Shown here: piece by piece, positions 23,964 through 35,053 of the stretch | How positions within the stretch are numbered: position 1 is the first letter of the stretch | Layout: every line of letters starts with the position of its first letter | NCBI RefSeq assembly: GCF_002575655.3 | Contig: NC_053036.3 | Coordinates: 162,540,627 to 162,604,626 of the forward strand | Length of the DNA stretch: 64,000 nt | Source of the DNA: Aegilops tauschii subsp. strangulata | Lineage: Eukaryota > Streptophyta > Magnoliopsida > Poales > Poaceae | Reading direction: 5' to 3' | Made by a program: the position numbers and the translations under genes | Notes under the pieces: model-generated | Told to the model about the DNA's origin: nothing | The model's database searches: none | The model's input: only the letters and a program-made list of their open reading frames with translations

Positions 23964-26899
23964 AATTCCTGCTCGTCCTCAAGTAGGTAAATGATAAAAA
24001 TAGAATAACATGGCATAATTTCAATGTAATTCTTCTTAATTGTGGTATGAATATTCAGATCCGAAAGATTCAAGATAAAAGTTCATATTGACATAAAAGT
24101 AATAATACTTCAAGCATACTAACTAAGCAATTATGTCCTCTCAAAATAACATGGCCAAAGAAAGTTCATCCCTACAAAATCATATAGTTTAGTCATGCTC
24201 CATTTTCATCACACAAGAATGCTCTCATCATGCACAACCCCGATGACAAGCCAAGCAATTGTTTCATACTTCAGTAATCTCAAACTTTTTCAACCTTCAC
24301 GCAATACATGAGCGTGAGCCATGGATATAGCACTATGGGTGGAATAGAATATAATGATGGGGGTTATGTGGAGAAGACAAAAAAGAGAAAGTCTCACATC
24401 AACATGGCTAATCAATGAGCTATGGAGACGCCCATCGATTGATGTTAATGCAAGGAGTAGGGATTGCCACGCAACGGATGCACTAGAGCTATAAATGTAT
24501 GAAAGCTCAACAAAAGAAACTAAGTGGGTGTGCATCCAACTTTCTTGCTCACGAAGACCTAGGGCATTTGAGGAAGCCCATTGTTGGAATATACAATCCA
24601 AGTTCTATAATAAAAAATTCCCACTAGTATATGAAAGTGACAAAACAAGAGACTCTCTATCATGAAGATTATGGTGCTACTTTGAAGCGCAAGTGTGGTA
24701 AAAGGATAGTAACATTGTCCCTTCTCTCTTTTTCTCTCATTTTTTGGGGCCTTCTTCTTTTTTTTCTTCTTTTCCTCACTTGGGACAATGCCCTAAAAAT
24801 GATGATCATCAGACTTCTATTTATTTACAACTCAATGATTACAACTCGATACTAGAACAAAGTATCACTCTATATGAATGCCTCCGGCGGTGTACCGGGA
24901 TATGCAATGAATCAAGAGTGACATGTATGAAAGAATTATGAATGGTGGCTTTGCCACAAATACTATGTCAACTACATGATCATGCAAAGCAATATGGCAA
25001 TGATGAACGTGTCATGATAAACGGAACGGTGGAATGTTGCATGGCAATATATCTCGGAATGGCTATGGAAATGCCATAATAGGTAGGTATGGTGGCTGTT
25101 TTGAGGAAGATATAAAGAGGTTTATGTGTGAAAGAGCGTATCATATCACGGGTTTTGGATGCACCGGTGAAGTTTGCACCAACTCTCAATGTGAGAAAGG
25201 GCAATGCACGGTACCGAAGAGGCTAGCAATGATGGAAAGGTGAGAGTGCGTATAATCCATGGACTCAACATTAGTCATAAAGAACTCACATACTTATTGC
25301 AAAAATCTACTAGTCATCGAAAACCAAGCACTACGTGCATGCTCCTAGGGGGATAGATTGGTAGGAAAAGACCATCGCTCGTCCCCGACCGCCACTCATA
25401 AGGAGGACAATCAAAGAACACCTCATGTTTCAAATTTGTTACATTACGTTTACCATACGTGCATGCTACGGGACTTGCAAACTTCAACACAAGTATTTCT
25501 CAAATTCACAACTACTCAACTAGCACAACTTTAATATCACTACCTCCATATCTCAAAACAATCATCAAGCATCAAACTTCTCTTAGTATTCAATACACTC
25601 ATAAGAAAGTTTTTACTAGTGTTTAATACCTAGCATATTAGGATTAAGCAAATTACCATGCTGTTTAAGACTCTCAAAATAATATAAGTGAAGCATGAGA
25701 GAACAATAGTTTCTATAAAAACAAATCCACCACCGTGCTCTAAAAGATATAAGTGAAGCACTAGAGCAAAAAACTATATAGCTCAAAAGATTTAAGTGAA
25801 GCGCATAGAGTATTCTAATAAATTCCAAATCATGTGTATCTCTCTCAAAAGGTGTGTCCAGCAAAGATGATTGTGGTAAACTAAAAAACAAAGACTCAAA
25901 TAATACAAGACGCTCCAAGCAAAACACATATCATGTTGTGAATAAAAATATAGCTCCAAGTAAGTTACCGATGGAAGTAGACGAAAGAGGGGATGCCTTC
26001 CGGGGCATCCCCAAGCTTTGGCTTTTTGGTGTCCTTAGATTATCTTGGGTGCCATGGGCATCCCCAAGCTTAGACTCTTGCCACTCCTTGTTCCATAATC
26101 CATCAAATCTTTTACCCAAAACTTGAAAACTTCACAACACAAAACTTAACGGAAAATCTCGTGAGCTCCGTTAGCGAAAGAAAACAAAACACCACTTCAA
26201 GGTACTGAAATGAACTCATTCTTTATTTATATTGGTGTTAAACCTACTGTATTCCAACTTATCTATGGTTTATAAACTATTTTACTAGCCATAGATTCAT
26301 CAAAATAAGCAAACAACACACGAAAAACAGAATCTGTCAAAAACAGAACAGTCTGTAGTAATCTGTAACTAACGCGAACTTCTGGAACTCAAAAACTTCA
26401 ACCAAAATAGGACGACCTAGAAATTTTGTTTATTGATCAGCAGCAATTGGAATCAATATTCTATCACGTTCTGGTGATTTTTAACAATTATTTTCGTGAA
26501 CATAAAGTTTCTGGAATTTTCTGCAAGATCAAATAACTATCATCCAAGAAGATCCTATAGGTTTAACTTGGCACAAACACAAATTAAAACATAAAAACAC
26601 ATCTAACCAGAGGCTAGAGCAAATATTTATTCCTAAACAGAAGCAAAAAAGCAAAACACTAAAAAAATAAAATTGGGTTGCCTCCCAACAAGCGCTATCG
26701 TTTAGCGCCCCTAGCTAGGCATAAAAGCAAGGATAGATCTAGGTATTGCCATCTTTGGTAGGCAATTCTTCAATGATACATCTATCACCCTTAGGAGTTT
26801 CTTTCTTTTTATTAATTATCAAACTTCTAGGCACATGACCGAAAAATTTATTTGTAGCAAATGGTTCCTTAATGATAGCAAAAAGATTGGGATGAATAT
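23964..26899 (-). other. Non-coding internal region of the Athila-like element
   Basis: AT-rich, with no intact ORF. It contains short repeated phrases around GGCATCCCCAAGCTT (near 26006 and 26060, echoing the polypurine tract at 23949), and three AAGTGAAGC phrases at about 25690-25805 spaced roughly 55-65 bp. This is the place where pol would sit in an autonomous relative. Confidence 0.6.
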
Positions 26900-27553
26900 T
26901 TATAGATTTGAGATCCGCAGTTTCCTTACTAGAGGATTCACCCTTATTTTTAGGAACATACATAAGCTTGGAAAAAATTTAGTTGGAGGACTAGGAGTAT
27001 TATTTACGGAAGAAAAAGCGGTTCCCAAGTTGGTAATGATACCCTCAAGTTTATCGATTCTAGTGGAATCATGATATATTCTTTCATTAACTATGGGTTC
27101 CTTCTCCTTAATATTTTTCAAAGTGACTCCTACTTGACATCCATATTGGGTAATTTTGTTGTGGATCTTTTTATCCAAATTTTCAATTAGCTCTATGGTA
27201 GCAACTTTACTTTCAATAATTTCAAGTCTTTGCATTACATGCTCCAAAGTTAGCATAGTTCCATTAATCAAAAGAGGTGGTGAGCCAAACAAATCTATCA
27301 TAGCATTATAAGAATCAAAAGTATGGCTACCCAAGAAATTCCCTCCGGTAATGGTATCAAGGATATATCTGTACCAAGGAGTAGTGCCAACATAAAAATT
27401 GCGGAGAAGAACGGAAGTAGATTGCTTCTTGGTAGATCTATTTTGAGCATTGCAAATTCTATACCAAGCGTCTTTTAGATTTTCTCCCTCCCTTTGCTTA
27501 AAATTTAGAACTTCATTCTCGGGAGACAATGGAGAAGAAAGGGGACTAGCCAT
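26900..27553 (-). CDS. Gag-like protein of the Athila-like element
   Basis: A 217-residue ORF in the expected position just inside the 5' LTR. It starts MASPLSSPLSPENEVL. Residues about 17-60 hold the capsid-like motif REGENLKDAWYRICNAQNRS with LLRNFYVGTTPWYRY. Around residue 70 is the Athila-type DTITGGNFLG. A second half, about 100-200, is charged and helical (MQRLEIIESKVATIELIENL), suggesting a coiled coil. No CCHC zinc knuckle and no downstream pol are present, so any movement would depend on proteins from another element. The track-style start 57 bases upstream lacks conserved residues, so the internal Met was preferred. Confidence 0.7.
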   Translation of the reverse strand: MASPLSSPLSPENEVLNFKQREGENLKDAWYRICNAQNRSTKKQSTSVLLRNFYVGTTPWYRYILDTITGGNFLGSHTFDSYNAMIDLFGSPPLLINGTMLTLEHVMQRLEIIESKVATIELIENLDKKIHNKITQYGCQVGVTLKNIKEKEPIVNERIYHDSTRIDKLEGIITNLGTAFSSVNNTPSPPTKFFPSLCMFLKIRVNPLVRKLRISNL

Positions 27554-27742
27554 AATGACAAGCAAATGAAAAAGAGGCGAACGAAAAAGAGAGGGCGAAT
27601 AAAACGGCAAGGGAGAAGTGGGGGAGAGGAAAAAGAGAGGCGAATGGCAAATAATGTAATGCGGGAGATAAGGGTTTGTGATGGGTACTTGGTATGTAGA
27701 CTTTTGCGTAGACTCCCCAGCAACGGCGCCAGAAATCCTTCT

Positions 27743-29333
27743 TGCTACCTCTTGAGCACTGCGTTGGTTTTCCCTTGAAGAGGAAAGGGTGATGCAGCAA
27801 AGTAGCGTAAGTATTTCGCTCAGTTTTTGAGAACCAAGGTATCAATCCAGTAGGAGGCCACGCACAAGTCCCTCGCACCTACACAAACAAATAAATCCTC
27901 GCAACCAACGCAATAAAGGGGTTGTCAATCCCTTCACGGTCACTTACGAGAGTGAGATCTCATAGATATGACAAGATAATATTTTTCGTATTTTTATTAT
28001 AACGATGCAAAGTAAAATAAAAGCAAAATAAAAGGCAATGGAAATAGCTTGTTGTTGGAAGATTAATATGATGGAAAATAGACCCGGGGGCCATAGGTTT
28101 CACTAGTGCCTTCTCTCATGAGCATAAGTATTATGGTGGGTGAACAAATTACTGTTGAGCAATTGACAGAATTGAGCATAGTTATGAGAATATCTAGGTA
28201 TGATCATGTATATAGGCATCACGTCCGAGACAAGTAGACCGACTCCTGCCTGCATCTACTACTATTACTCCACACATCGACCGCTATCCAGCATGCATCT
28301 AGAGTATTAAGTTCATAAGAATAGAGTAACGCTTTAAGCAAGATGACATGATGTAGAGGGATAAACTCATGCAATATGATATAAACCCCATCTTGTTATC
28401 CTCGATGGCAACAATACAATACGTGCCTTGCTGCCCCTACTGTCACTGGGAAAGGACACCGCAAGATTGAACCCAAAGCTAAGCACTTCTCCCATTGCAA
28501 GAAAGATCAATCTAGTAGGCCAAACCAAACTGATAATTCGAAGAGACTTGCAAAGATAACCAATCATACATAAAAGAATTCAGAGAAGATTCAAATATTG
28601 TTCATAGATAAACTTGATCATAAACCCACAATTCATCGGTCTCAACAAACACACCGCAAAATAAGATTACATCGAATAGATCTCCATGAGAGAGGGGGAG
28701 AACATTGTATTGAGATCCAAAAAGAGAGAAGAAGCCATCTAGCTAATAACTATGGACCCGAAGGTTTGAGGTAAACTACTCACACATCATCGGAGAGGCT
28801 ACGGTGTTGATGTAGAAGCCCTCCGTGATCGATGCCCCCTCCGGCGGAGCTCCGGAAAAGGCCCCAAGATGGGATCTCACGGGTCTAGAAGGTTGCGGCA
28901 GTGGAATTAGGTTTTTGGCTCCGTATCTGGTAGTTTGGGGGTACGTAGGTATATATAGGAGGAAGAAGTACGTCGGTGGAGCAACATGGGGCCCACGAGG
29001 GTGGAGGGCGCGCCCTAGGGGGGGTAGACACGCCCCCCTACCTCGTGCCTTCCTGGTTGATGTCTTGACGTAGGGGACTTCAAGTCCTCTGGATCACGTT
29101 CGTTCCGAAAATCACGTTCCCGAAGGTTTCATTCCGTTTGGACTCCGTTTGATATTTTTTTTCTGCGAAACTATGAAATAGGCAAAAAAACAGCAATTCT
29201 GGGGTGGGCCTCCAGTTAATAGGTTAGTCCCAAAAATAATATAAAAGTGTATAATTAAGCCCATTAATGTCCAAAACAGAATATAATATAGCATGGAACA
29301 ATCAAAAATTATAGATACGTTGGAGACGTATCA
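27743..29333 (-). repeat. 5' LTR of the Athila-like element
   Basis: 1591 bp, beginning TGATACGTCTCCAACG on the minus strand and ending in TAGCA. A minus-strand TATA box (CCTATATATACC) lies at about 28950-28961 and would start the genomic transcript. Compared with the other LTR it carries about 27 extra bases near 29014-29040, within a run of C and G. Confidence 0.9.
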
Positions 29334-29539
29334 ACAAACAAGTAGCTATTTAAGTTCAGGCAAACAGGTAATTCTTAAAAGTAAGTATCAAACACATAGA
29401 TAGGCGCAGTCTATAATAGGATTAACAGGTTGTGGCATTATGTAATCAGTAGCAAACTAAATTAAGCCAAGCAACGTAATTGAACAATTTTGCAATAAAT
29501 GGCTAACTAAAATTCCGAGAAGCAGGTAACTGAACTTAC

Positions 29540-29653
29540 GCTAGTTCTTTGTACAGTCACACTGCAACTTCTTTTTCGCTTACAAGGTTGTACGAAGGAG
29601 TCCATGGCATCAATTGCTTGGATACGCAGTCCCAATACTTCTCTCTTCCCACA
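29540..29653 (-). CDS. 114-bp internal exon, unknown protein (copy A)
   Basis: Flanked on the minus strand by acceptor ..CCAATGCAG and donor GTAAGT, phase 0 at both ends, encoding 38 residues. It ends CKRKRSCSVTVQRTS, which includes a basic nuclear-localisation-like cluster. It is followed after a long, retroelement-filled intron by the coiled-coil exon at 11276-11590. A same-length paralogous exon lies at 31364-31477 (18 of 38 residues identical by hand alignment). No known domain. Confidence 0.5.
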
Positions 29654-30385
29654 CTGCATTGGTAAGTCGAATGGTTAATCTGGTAAGATGGTGCGTCCTT
29701 GATATGTTATATGAGGACGTGTAGTCAGACTAGTTGTAGCCACACACATCACACTGGCTTTTACTGTATATTTCATGCGATTACTTTTGGCATATCGAGA
29801 TCTAAGCAATCTAAAATAGGATGAAAAGACTGGCATCCTTCACATTATTGGCGAACTCAGTTCATAGAAACAAGCAATTCAACCATTCTGTGGGTAAATC
29901 AAAAGCGCCACTGGAATATTTTTCACTACCACAATCATACACGCAAAAAGGGGCGACGCCACCATAGGGGATGGTATTGGCGGCCGCCTCGGGTGGCTCG
30001 TAAGTGTGCACCTAGTTTGAGTCGTCGAGGTTGGCCCAGGCCAGTTTTTTCGTCCCAACGCACGAGCAGGCAATGTAAAAAATGAAGAAAAATGTTTCAA
30101 TTTGGATAGGCCAATAACATAAGTGCAAGGCAGTCCCTATAGCGGGCTCGCGGCCCAAACGAGCGCCTCCCATATCAATCGATAGCAGGAAAAATCCCAA
30201 TTCATCCGCTTCAGCCTCCAGTCTGGTTCGCTCCTGACCTAGCCACCGCTGGACAGACCGACACAGCACTTCCTCACGCCCTCGTTGGAGGGCGGTCGCC
30301 GGGCTTCAAGCGAACGGAAGGACAAGAAGATGAAGATATAACCCTAGGTGTAGCCTGCGTGGGAGGCAGCGGCGGCAGCACGGGC
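29654..30385. other. Spacer between exon copy A and the plus-strand small gene
   Basis: No supported gene. The part from about 30240 to 30385 is GC-rich and reads as a plausible leader of the plus-strand gene at 30386. Confidence 0.3.
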
Positions 30386-30809
30386 ATGGCATCGAGCTTG
30401 CGCAAACGAACAGTCGCAGCTTGCAAGAGTAGCATGCGCAACAAGCAGGTACATCACATCTCTGATTATATCTAATTCAACTCTTCAATTTCTGGCCAAT
30501 AGTTAAACCTGACGGTGTTGTAAAACTGCTTGTATGTAGGGAATCTATGAGAAAATGAAACCAATCTCTACTTATTTTATAACTCCCCCAATCAATATTG
30601 AACTGACTGAATCTGATGTATCTAATCAAGTTTCCGGTGCAAACATCCAAGCTCATGTTGTTCTTGAGCTTGAAGTGTCTAATGAACAGACTGCTAATGA
30701 AGGATTTGATGCAAACATTTTACATGCTCCTGGTGATGAACATATAGTGTCTAATGAGGCATCTAATGCAAGCATTTTGCAAGCTCCCATTGAAGGATTT
30801 AGTGTCTAA
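30386..30809 (+). CDS. Small two-exon gene, 111 residues, unknown function
   Basis: Exon 1 is 30386-30448 (21 codons, begins MASSLRKRTVAACKSSM). The intron 30449-30539 starts GTACAT and ends TGTATGTAG. Exon 2 is 30540-30809 (89 codons plus stop). Both junctions are phase 0. The N-terminus is basic. The C-terminal half is acidic and contains three imperfect repeats: SNQVSGANIQAHV, then ANEGFDANILHAPGDE, then SNEASNASILQAPIE. The start was chosen because it is the first ATG with a purine context downstream of a GC-rich leader and because the splice keeps frame. It lies on the opposite strand within the minus-strand locus that holds the duplicated 114-bp exons. It has no recognised domain. It could be a genuine small gene or a transposon-borne fragment. 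Confidence 0.45.
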
Positions 30810-31363
30810 TGATGATCTGTTGTGTTGAGAGAGACATAGAGATTTGCAGGCATTGATGTAAGCAAATTATAGTGCATTTTCATGGCTTGAGGAAATGTCG
30901 AGGCCATCTACCAGAAAGTCCCCGTATCATGACAACGTAGCATAAATACTTTTCTAATCTGTTGTTTGAAACTATTGGCATACTTGTGCAGGATAGATAT
31001 ATTGATATGCAGTTTGCGCACTGGTTATAGGTGCAATTACACTTTGATATTTTCAGCCAGAGAACGAATAATTCAAGCAGGTACAGACCATGTTTGTAGT
31101 CCTTGTACACCATGTTGCATTTTGTGTTTTTTGGTGGTTGCATCATTTAGTGTTTATAATCCGAACTACTTTGGATCATTAGCTGGTTTTCAAAGTGCAT
31201 GTAGCTTCACATTTCTCAAGTTATGTTGATTTCCGAAGTGCAAGTGCCTTTGTATTTTTTTAAGTTAAATGTTCGCCCCTGGTAACTTGAATTCGTGGAT
31301 CCGCCACTGCACACAAATCATACACGAATGCCAGTACAAATTAAATGAAATGCAGGGACTTAC
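30810..31363. other. Spacer downstream of the small gene
   Basis: AT-rich with T-runs, and no supported gene. It may hold the 3' UTR of the plus-strand gene and an intron of the minus-strand locus. Confidence 0.3.
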
Positions 31364-31477
31364 GCTAGCTCGTTGTACAGGCTCACTGCAGCTCTGCTTG
31401 CGCTTGGGATGTTCCATGTACAAGTCCATGTTACCACTTGCTTGGATGTGCAGGCCGTGTGCTCCTTGCATCCCCCT
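31364..31477 (-). CDS. 114-bp internal exon, unknown protein (copy B)
   Basis: Same length, phase and splice-site pattern as the exon at 29540-29653: minus-strand acceptor AAAAAATGCAG, donor GTAAGT, encoding 38 residues that end PKRKQSCSEPVQRAS. The two copies are 1824 bp apart and are clearly paralogous. Either the locus has two alternative exons or two diverged gene copies lie head to tail. Confidence 0.5.
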
Positions 31478-31806
31478 CTGCATTTTTTACATGGCGAATG
31501 GTTGATCAAATAAGAGGAATCGACCTTGCTATTGTACCGGAGGACAGATACTTACAAGGTTATATGGGTGTGCAGGATGTGTACCAGATCCCGTAGCGCC
31601 GTCATGCTTCGCTAAAAAATGGATTTGCTTGTTTCAGATGATATCTCTAGAAGAAATAAGAGTTAAAGTTAGAGTTGGATAGGCGTGTAAGCTAAGAGAG
31701 CAGTGAAAGGATATCCAAACATCGTCGGAACAGTGCACAAGGGAGTGATGTGTGGATACCTAGTTCGCGCCGACGTTTGGGCATGCTCGCCTAGCTAGAG
31801 TGCGGG

Positions 31807-32316
31807 TCACTTCAGAGCCGTTGAGGGTGATGCGCTGGCGTTGGCTGGCCGCGCACGGATGCAGATCTTGAGTGGCAGCAGAGCGCTATGATGCGGTGGA
31901 CGAGACCGTTGGTGAAGCCCCAGCGGCCTCGGGGGGCGGAGGCGTGACGATGTGCTCGGTGAAGTAGCCCCGGTGAGCTGGGAGACGGCGTCGGTGAAGC
32001 GCACTTGATGCGGTGGAAGTCGGTGTCTGTGAGGCACGTTGGTTGCGGCGGCCGACGTTGTCAGTGGACCACCCGGTGCGGTGGACGAGGGCGTAGATGA
32101 GGTAGCTCCGGTGCGGTGGTGAAGCGCGACCGTCATCTTCATCGTCGTCGTCCAGCACAGAGGTGGGGAAAGAGACGAGACGAGGGGTGATTCGAACTTT
32201 GCTTGGGTTGGCGGCGAAATAGGGATTTGAGCAATCTGGGCGCGGAAGGGGACGGTGGAGAAGCGAGATTTTGCAGGGCTGGAATTGGGGCCGCCAGATA
32301 TTTCAATCTGAAACAT
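31807..32316 (-). CDS. Ser/Pro/Thr-rich exon-like region, possible first exon of the minus-strand locus
   Basis: GC-rich minus-strand segment open in two frames. One frame starts MKMTVALHHRTGATSSTP near 32142 and continues as a Ser/Thr/Pro-rich, basic, probably disordered sequence to a TGA at 31807. The alternative frame (31886-32158) starts MLDDDDEDDGRASPP. Possible GT donors lie near 31760 and 31805. Microrepeats of a GGTGCGGTGGA unit run through 31890-32110. It resembles the segment at 9455-9855. The true reading frame cannot be settled by eye. Confidence 0.3.
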   Translation of the reverse strand: MFQIEISGGPNSSPAKSRFSTVPFRAQIAQIPISPPTQAKFESPLVSSLSPPLCWTTTMKMTVALHHRTGATSSTPSSTAPGGPLTTSAAATNVPHRHRLPPHQVRFTDAVSQLTGATSPSTSSRLRPPRPLGLHQRSRPPHHSALLPLKICIRARPANASASPSTALK

Positions 32317-32970
32317 TGAAGCGCGAACTTATTTTGCCGTCGTCCTTTTTGGGGGGGAGGGGGGGAGGGGGTGGGTGGCTGGGTGCTAAGCGTCCGTCCG
32401 ACACACGCGACCACCACGACACGACCCTGGTCTGCCTGGTGCGCCTACATTTGAGAATGCAAACGAATCTTCTTTCATTTGCAAATGAATCTGTATGTAT
32501 TACCATGCCCGTGTTTTCCTTGCAATAATTAGTCATTCGAAACGAGATACTATAAATTAATTAATGAGGAGTTATTTGAAAAAAAATCGAAACGGTATCC
32601 CCGCTAACGTGGATTAGAGTGTGTGTCACATAATTAGTTATTGAATTAGAGTGTGTGTCACATAGCGATCTCCAATTCTAACGTGGATTTCGCATTTCAC
32701 TGTATCCACGCTACTTTTTTAATACAAATTCATATGTAGATGATGAACACCATGGTAGTGAGAAAACTTTTGGATGGATTCAAACATATGACCTACAAAA
32801 TAGCACAACAAATCGAGTCAATGTCAACTTTTCGAAACCTACTATGGCATGAATTCGAAATAATTACCAATATGCATGGTCCTCAGTTCAAATCTTACAA
32901 TGTACACCGAATTGAAACATCGATATTAAGTCTCGTACTATCTACATTCAAATATTGTTTTTAGCCCCCC
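32255..32970. repeat. Diverged duplicated block, copy 1 (partner 36675-37110)
   Basis: Shares with 36675-37110, in the same order: GGCTGGAATT..GGCCGCCAGATATTTC, a CCCGTRTTTTCCTTGCAA segment, GAATTAGAGTG, AACGTGGATTTC and an AGATGAACA..ATGG segment, at moderate identity with many indels. It also contains a G-rich run at about 32349-32375 and a short internal duplication of GAATTAGAGTGTGTGTCACAT-like sequence (about 32615 and 32646). Confidence 0.6.
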
Positions 32971-33059
32971 CCCCCTGCACACACGCTACATACTTCCTGT
33001 ATCGGTCAATCTTCCTCTCCTAACCACCTTAGGAAGCGATCGGTTTCCAACACACATCC

Positions 33060-33960
33060 ATTCTTTCTCTCCATGTTTCAATCTCTAACTCTCTCAACTA
33101 CACAACCCCCTTTTTCCACTCTTTTACCAAATGTATTTACCTCACACACCCGCCATTGCACCCCATCCCGAGCTATCTCTCTCTCCCTCTCCTTCTCACC
33201 CTCTCGCGCTAAATACATGCATTGCCTATCTAGCCCCCAACCTCTCGTGCACACGCACACACGGTGTCTATCTAGGTCACTCCCTCGAGACTGTCTCACT
33301 CTTTCTTCCGCACGGCGGGCCACACTCGCTCAATCTCGCTCTCTTTATCTGAGTCTCGTTTAACCTTGTTTTCTTTCACACAAAAATGATATATCTCCGT
33401 GTTCGGGCCTCGATCGACTCACTCTATACTCCCTCACGCAGATTGTCTATCTAGGTCAGTCCATCGAAGCCGCCCCCAGTCTTTTGACCTCATGGCGGGC
33501 CACGCTCTCTCTCTCTCCCTCTCTCTCTCTCCCTCTCTCTCTTTGTATGTCTCGATTGACCTCGCTCTTTCTCGGACAAAAACGATATATCACCATGTTT
33601 GAGCCCAGTTCGACTTATTCACATTGTATACTCTCTCACGCACATTGTCTATCTAGGTCACTCTCTCCAACCTGTCTCACTCTTTCGATCGCACGACGTC
33701 CCCATGTGATCGATTGACCTTGCTTACTCCCATGCACAAAATATATCTACACGTCTGTGACTGGATCATCTCTCAAGCTCTATCTTACAGCCCTCACTCT
33801 TGCCAAAAAGCTCAATCGGACAATATCTCTCCAGTGCATATATATCTGTTAAATGAATGTCGGACCACACTCACTTTGTTTCTCTATCTATATGTCTCTC
33901 GATTGACCTCGCTTTCTCACGCCGTATCTTCCACACATTGAAGCTATCTCTCCATCCCTC
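33060..33960. repeat. CT-rich degenerate tandem array with ~180-200 bp spacing
   Basis: The phrase GTCTATCTAGGTCA recurs at 33265, 33445 and 33647, each time followed by CTCTC-rich and GATTGACCTCGCTC-like sequence. The array includes a (CT)n microsatellite at about 33507-33543. A decayed unit extends to about 33960. The many open frames here are low-complexity artefacts. Confidence 0.6.
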
Positions 33961-34230
33961 GCAAAGCCGGAGCTATTTACATTGCGAGGGGCACTCCAAC
34001 CTTGGATTAATTTGTGTAGGCATTTATTCCGGTCGGTTTAGATTATATTTTCGTAGCTTTCGGCCCACAACTACTCCAAACACCATTGCAACCCCCGCAA
34101 CTCCCCTAGTTGATTTCCCTCTGGCTCAGTCATCGCTCTCTCGCACGTCCTTTCTCGCCTTCAACGTCGCACCATGGTATTATTGCAAAAACCTCTGTTG
34201 TTCTCTTTAATTATTATAAATAAGCTACAA
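33961..34230. other. Unassigned spacer
   Basis: No gene was recognised; the sequence is a C-rich extension of the array followed by unique DNA. Confidence 0.3.
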
Positions 34231-34650
34231 AACTACACACCGATAGTCCACTTGGAATGGAACAAATTTTGACCCACAAATTAAAGTGCTACAAACTACA
34301 CACCGAGGGGCCCACATGTCATGAAACTAATTTGGACCCATATACAAATTAAAAAATAAAGGACGAGGATCGAACATGCGACCAGGGCCTTCAAGCCACA
34401 CGTCAATAGGCAACATATGTAGAACAACAATGATTGTTGTACCTCCCTTTGTTCACATAATATTTTTATATTACCACAACCTATTTAATGGATAACATGT
34501 AATATTATTTTTAGTACTATTCGCCTTCACTTACTGGTGGGTTCCATGTGTGCTCTCTCTCTCTCCTCCCCTTCTGCGTTTAGACGCACGGGCAAACACG
34601 AAGAACTCGCGGGCGATGTTGCCGTTGACCATATCCAGATGCGTTCACAA
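34231..34650. repeat. Diverged duplicated block, copy 1 (partner 38565-38910)
   Basis: Corresponds to 38565-38910: shared GGGGYCCCACWTGTCAT, a GACGAG.ATTCGAAC / GACGAGGATCGAAC phrase, ACAACAAYGRTTGTTG, CTTACTGGTGGGTYCCA and CACGAAGA.C at the same order and similar spacing. Confidence 0.55.
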
Positions 34651-35053
34651 GTTACGGCACCAGTTTCACGTGCTAGCAGCACTAGTCAGTGTGTACGTGC
34701 AATGCACGTTAATTTGGAAGTATATTAAGTGGATGCGGATATTAAGTAGGATATTATTTCCGTGTTATTATGTGATTAGCACTATTTTTGGCATGAAATT
34801 AACTGCACGCTAAACGTGTTGAGCGCTCGACATTGAAGCAGTCTAGGTCGTTGGATGACAAGGAATACATGTGGCTTGATGACGTTTTATATTTAATTTG
34901 ATACGGCTCTAGTAGAACATTCAATCAATCAAACCATAGATTTCGTTCAGTCTGACTCCGACTTTAAATAATACGACGATCGATCTAAAATAAACAGAAA
35001 TGATAAATGTTCGGATTTTAAGCATTGCAATCCAAACGTTTTTCATGGCAAAT
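34651..35053. other. Unassigned AT-rich spacer
   Basis: No gene, terminal repeat or hairpin was recognised. Confidence 0.3.

Larger units (their letters stand above)
11776..29333 (-). mobile_element. Athila-like non-autonomous gypsy retrotransposon, interrupted by a nested element
   Basis: Complete insertion bounded by the target duplication ACAAA at 11771-11775 and 29334-29338. Its LTRs read TGATACGTCTCC...GGTAGCA on the minus strand. The 5' LTR is 27743-29333 (1591 bp). The 3' LTR is 11776-12538 plus 23150-23948, split by the 10.6-kb element at 12539-23144. A PBS containing TGGCGCCGTTGCTGGGGA lies just inside the 5' LTR at about 27714-27731. The purine-rich AAGCTTGGGGATGCT precedes the 3' LTR at 23949-23963. 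Only a gag-like ORF is present (26900-27553); there is no protease, reverse transcriptase or integrase. The layout resembles the Sabrina/WHAM-type group of Triticeae, but the family was not confirmed. Reading against the surrounding exons, it lies in an intron. Confidence 0.9.

Noticed and set aside
33073..33717. Ser/Leu-rich ORFs over the CT microsatellite
   Set aside because: Low-complexity translation of CTCTC sequence.
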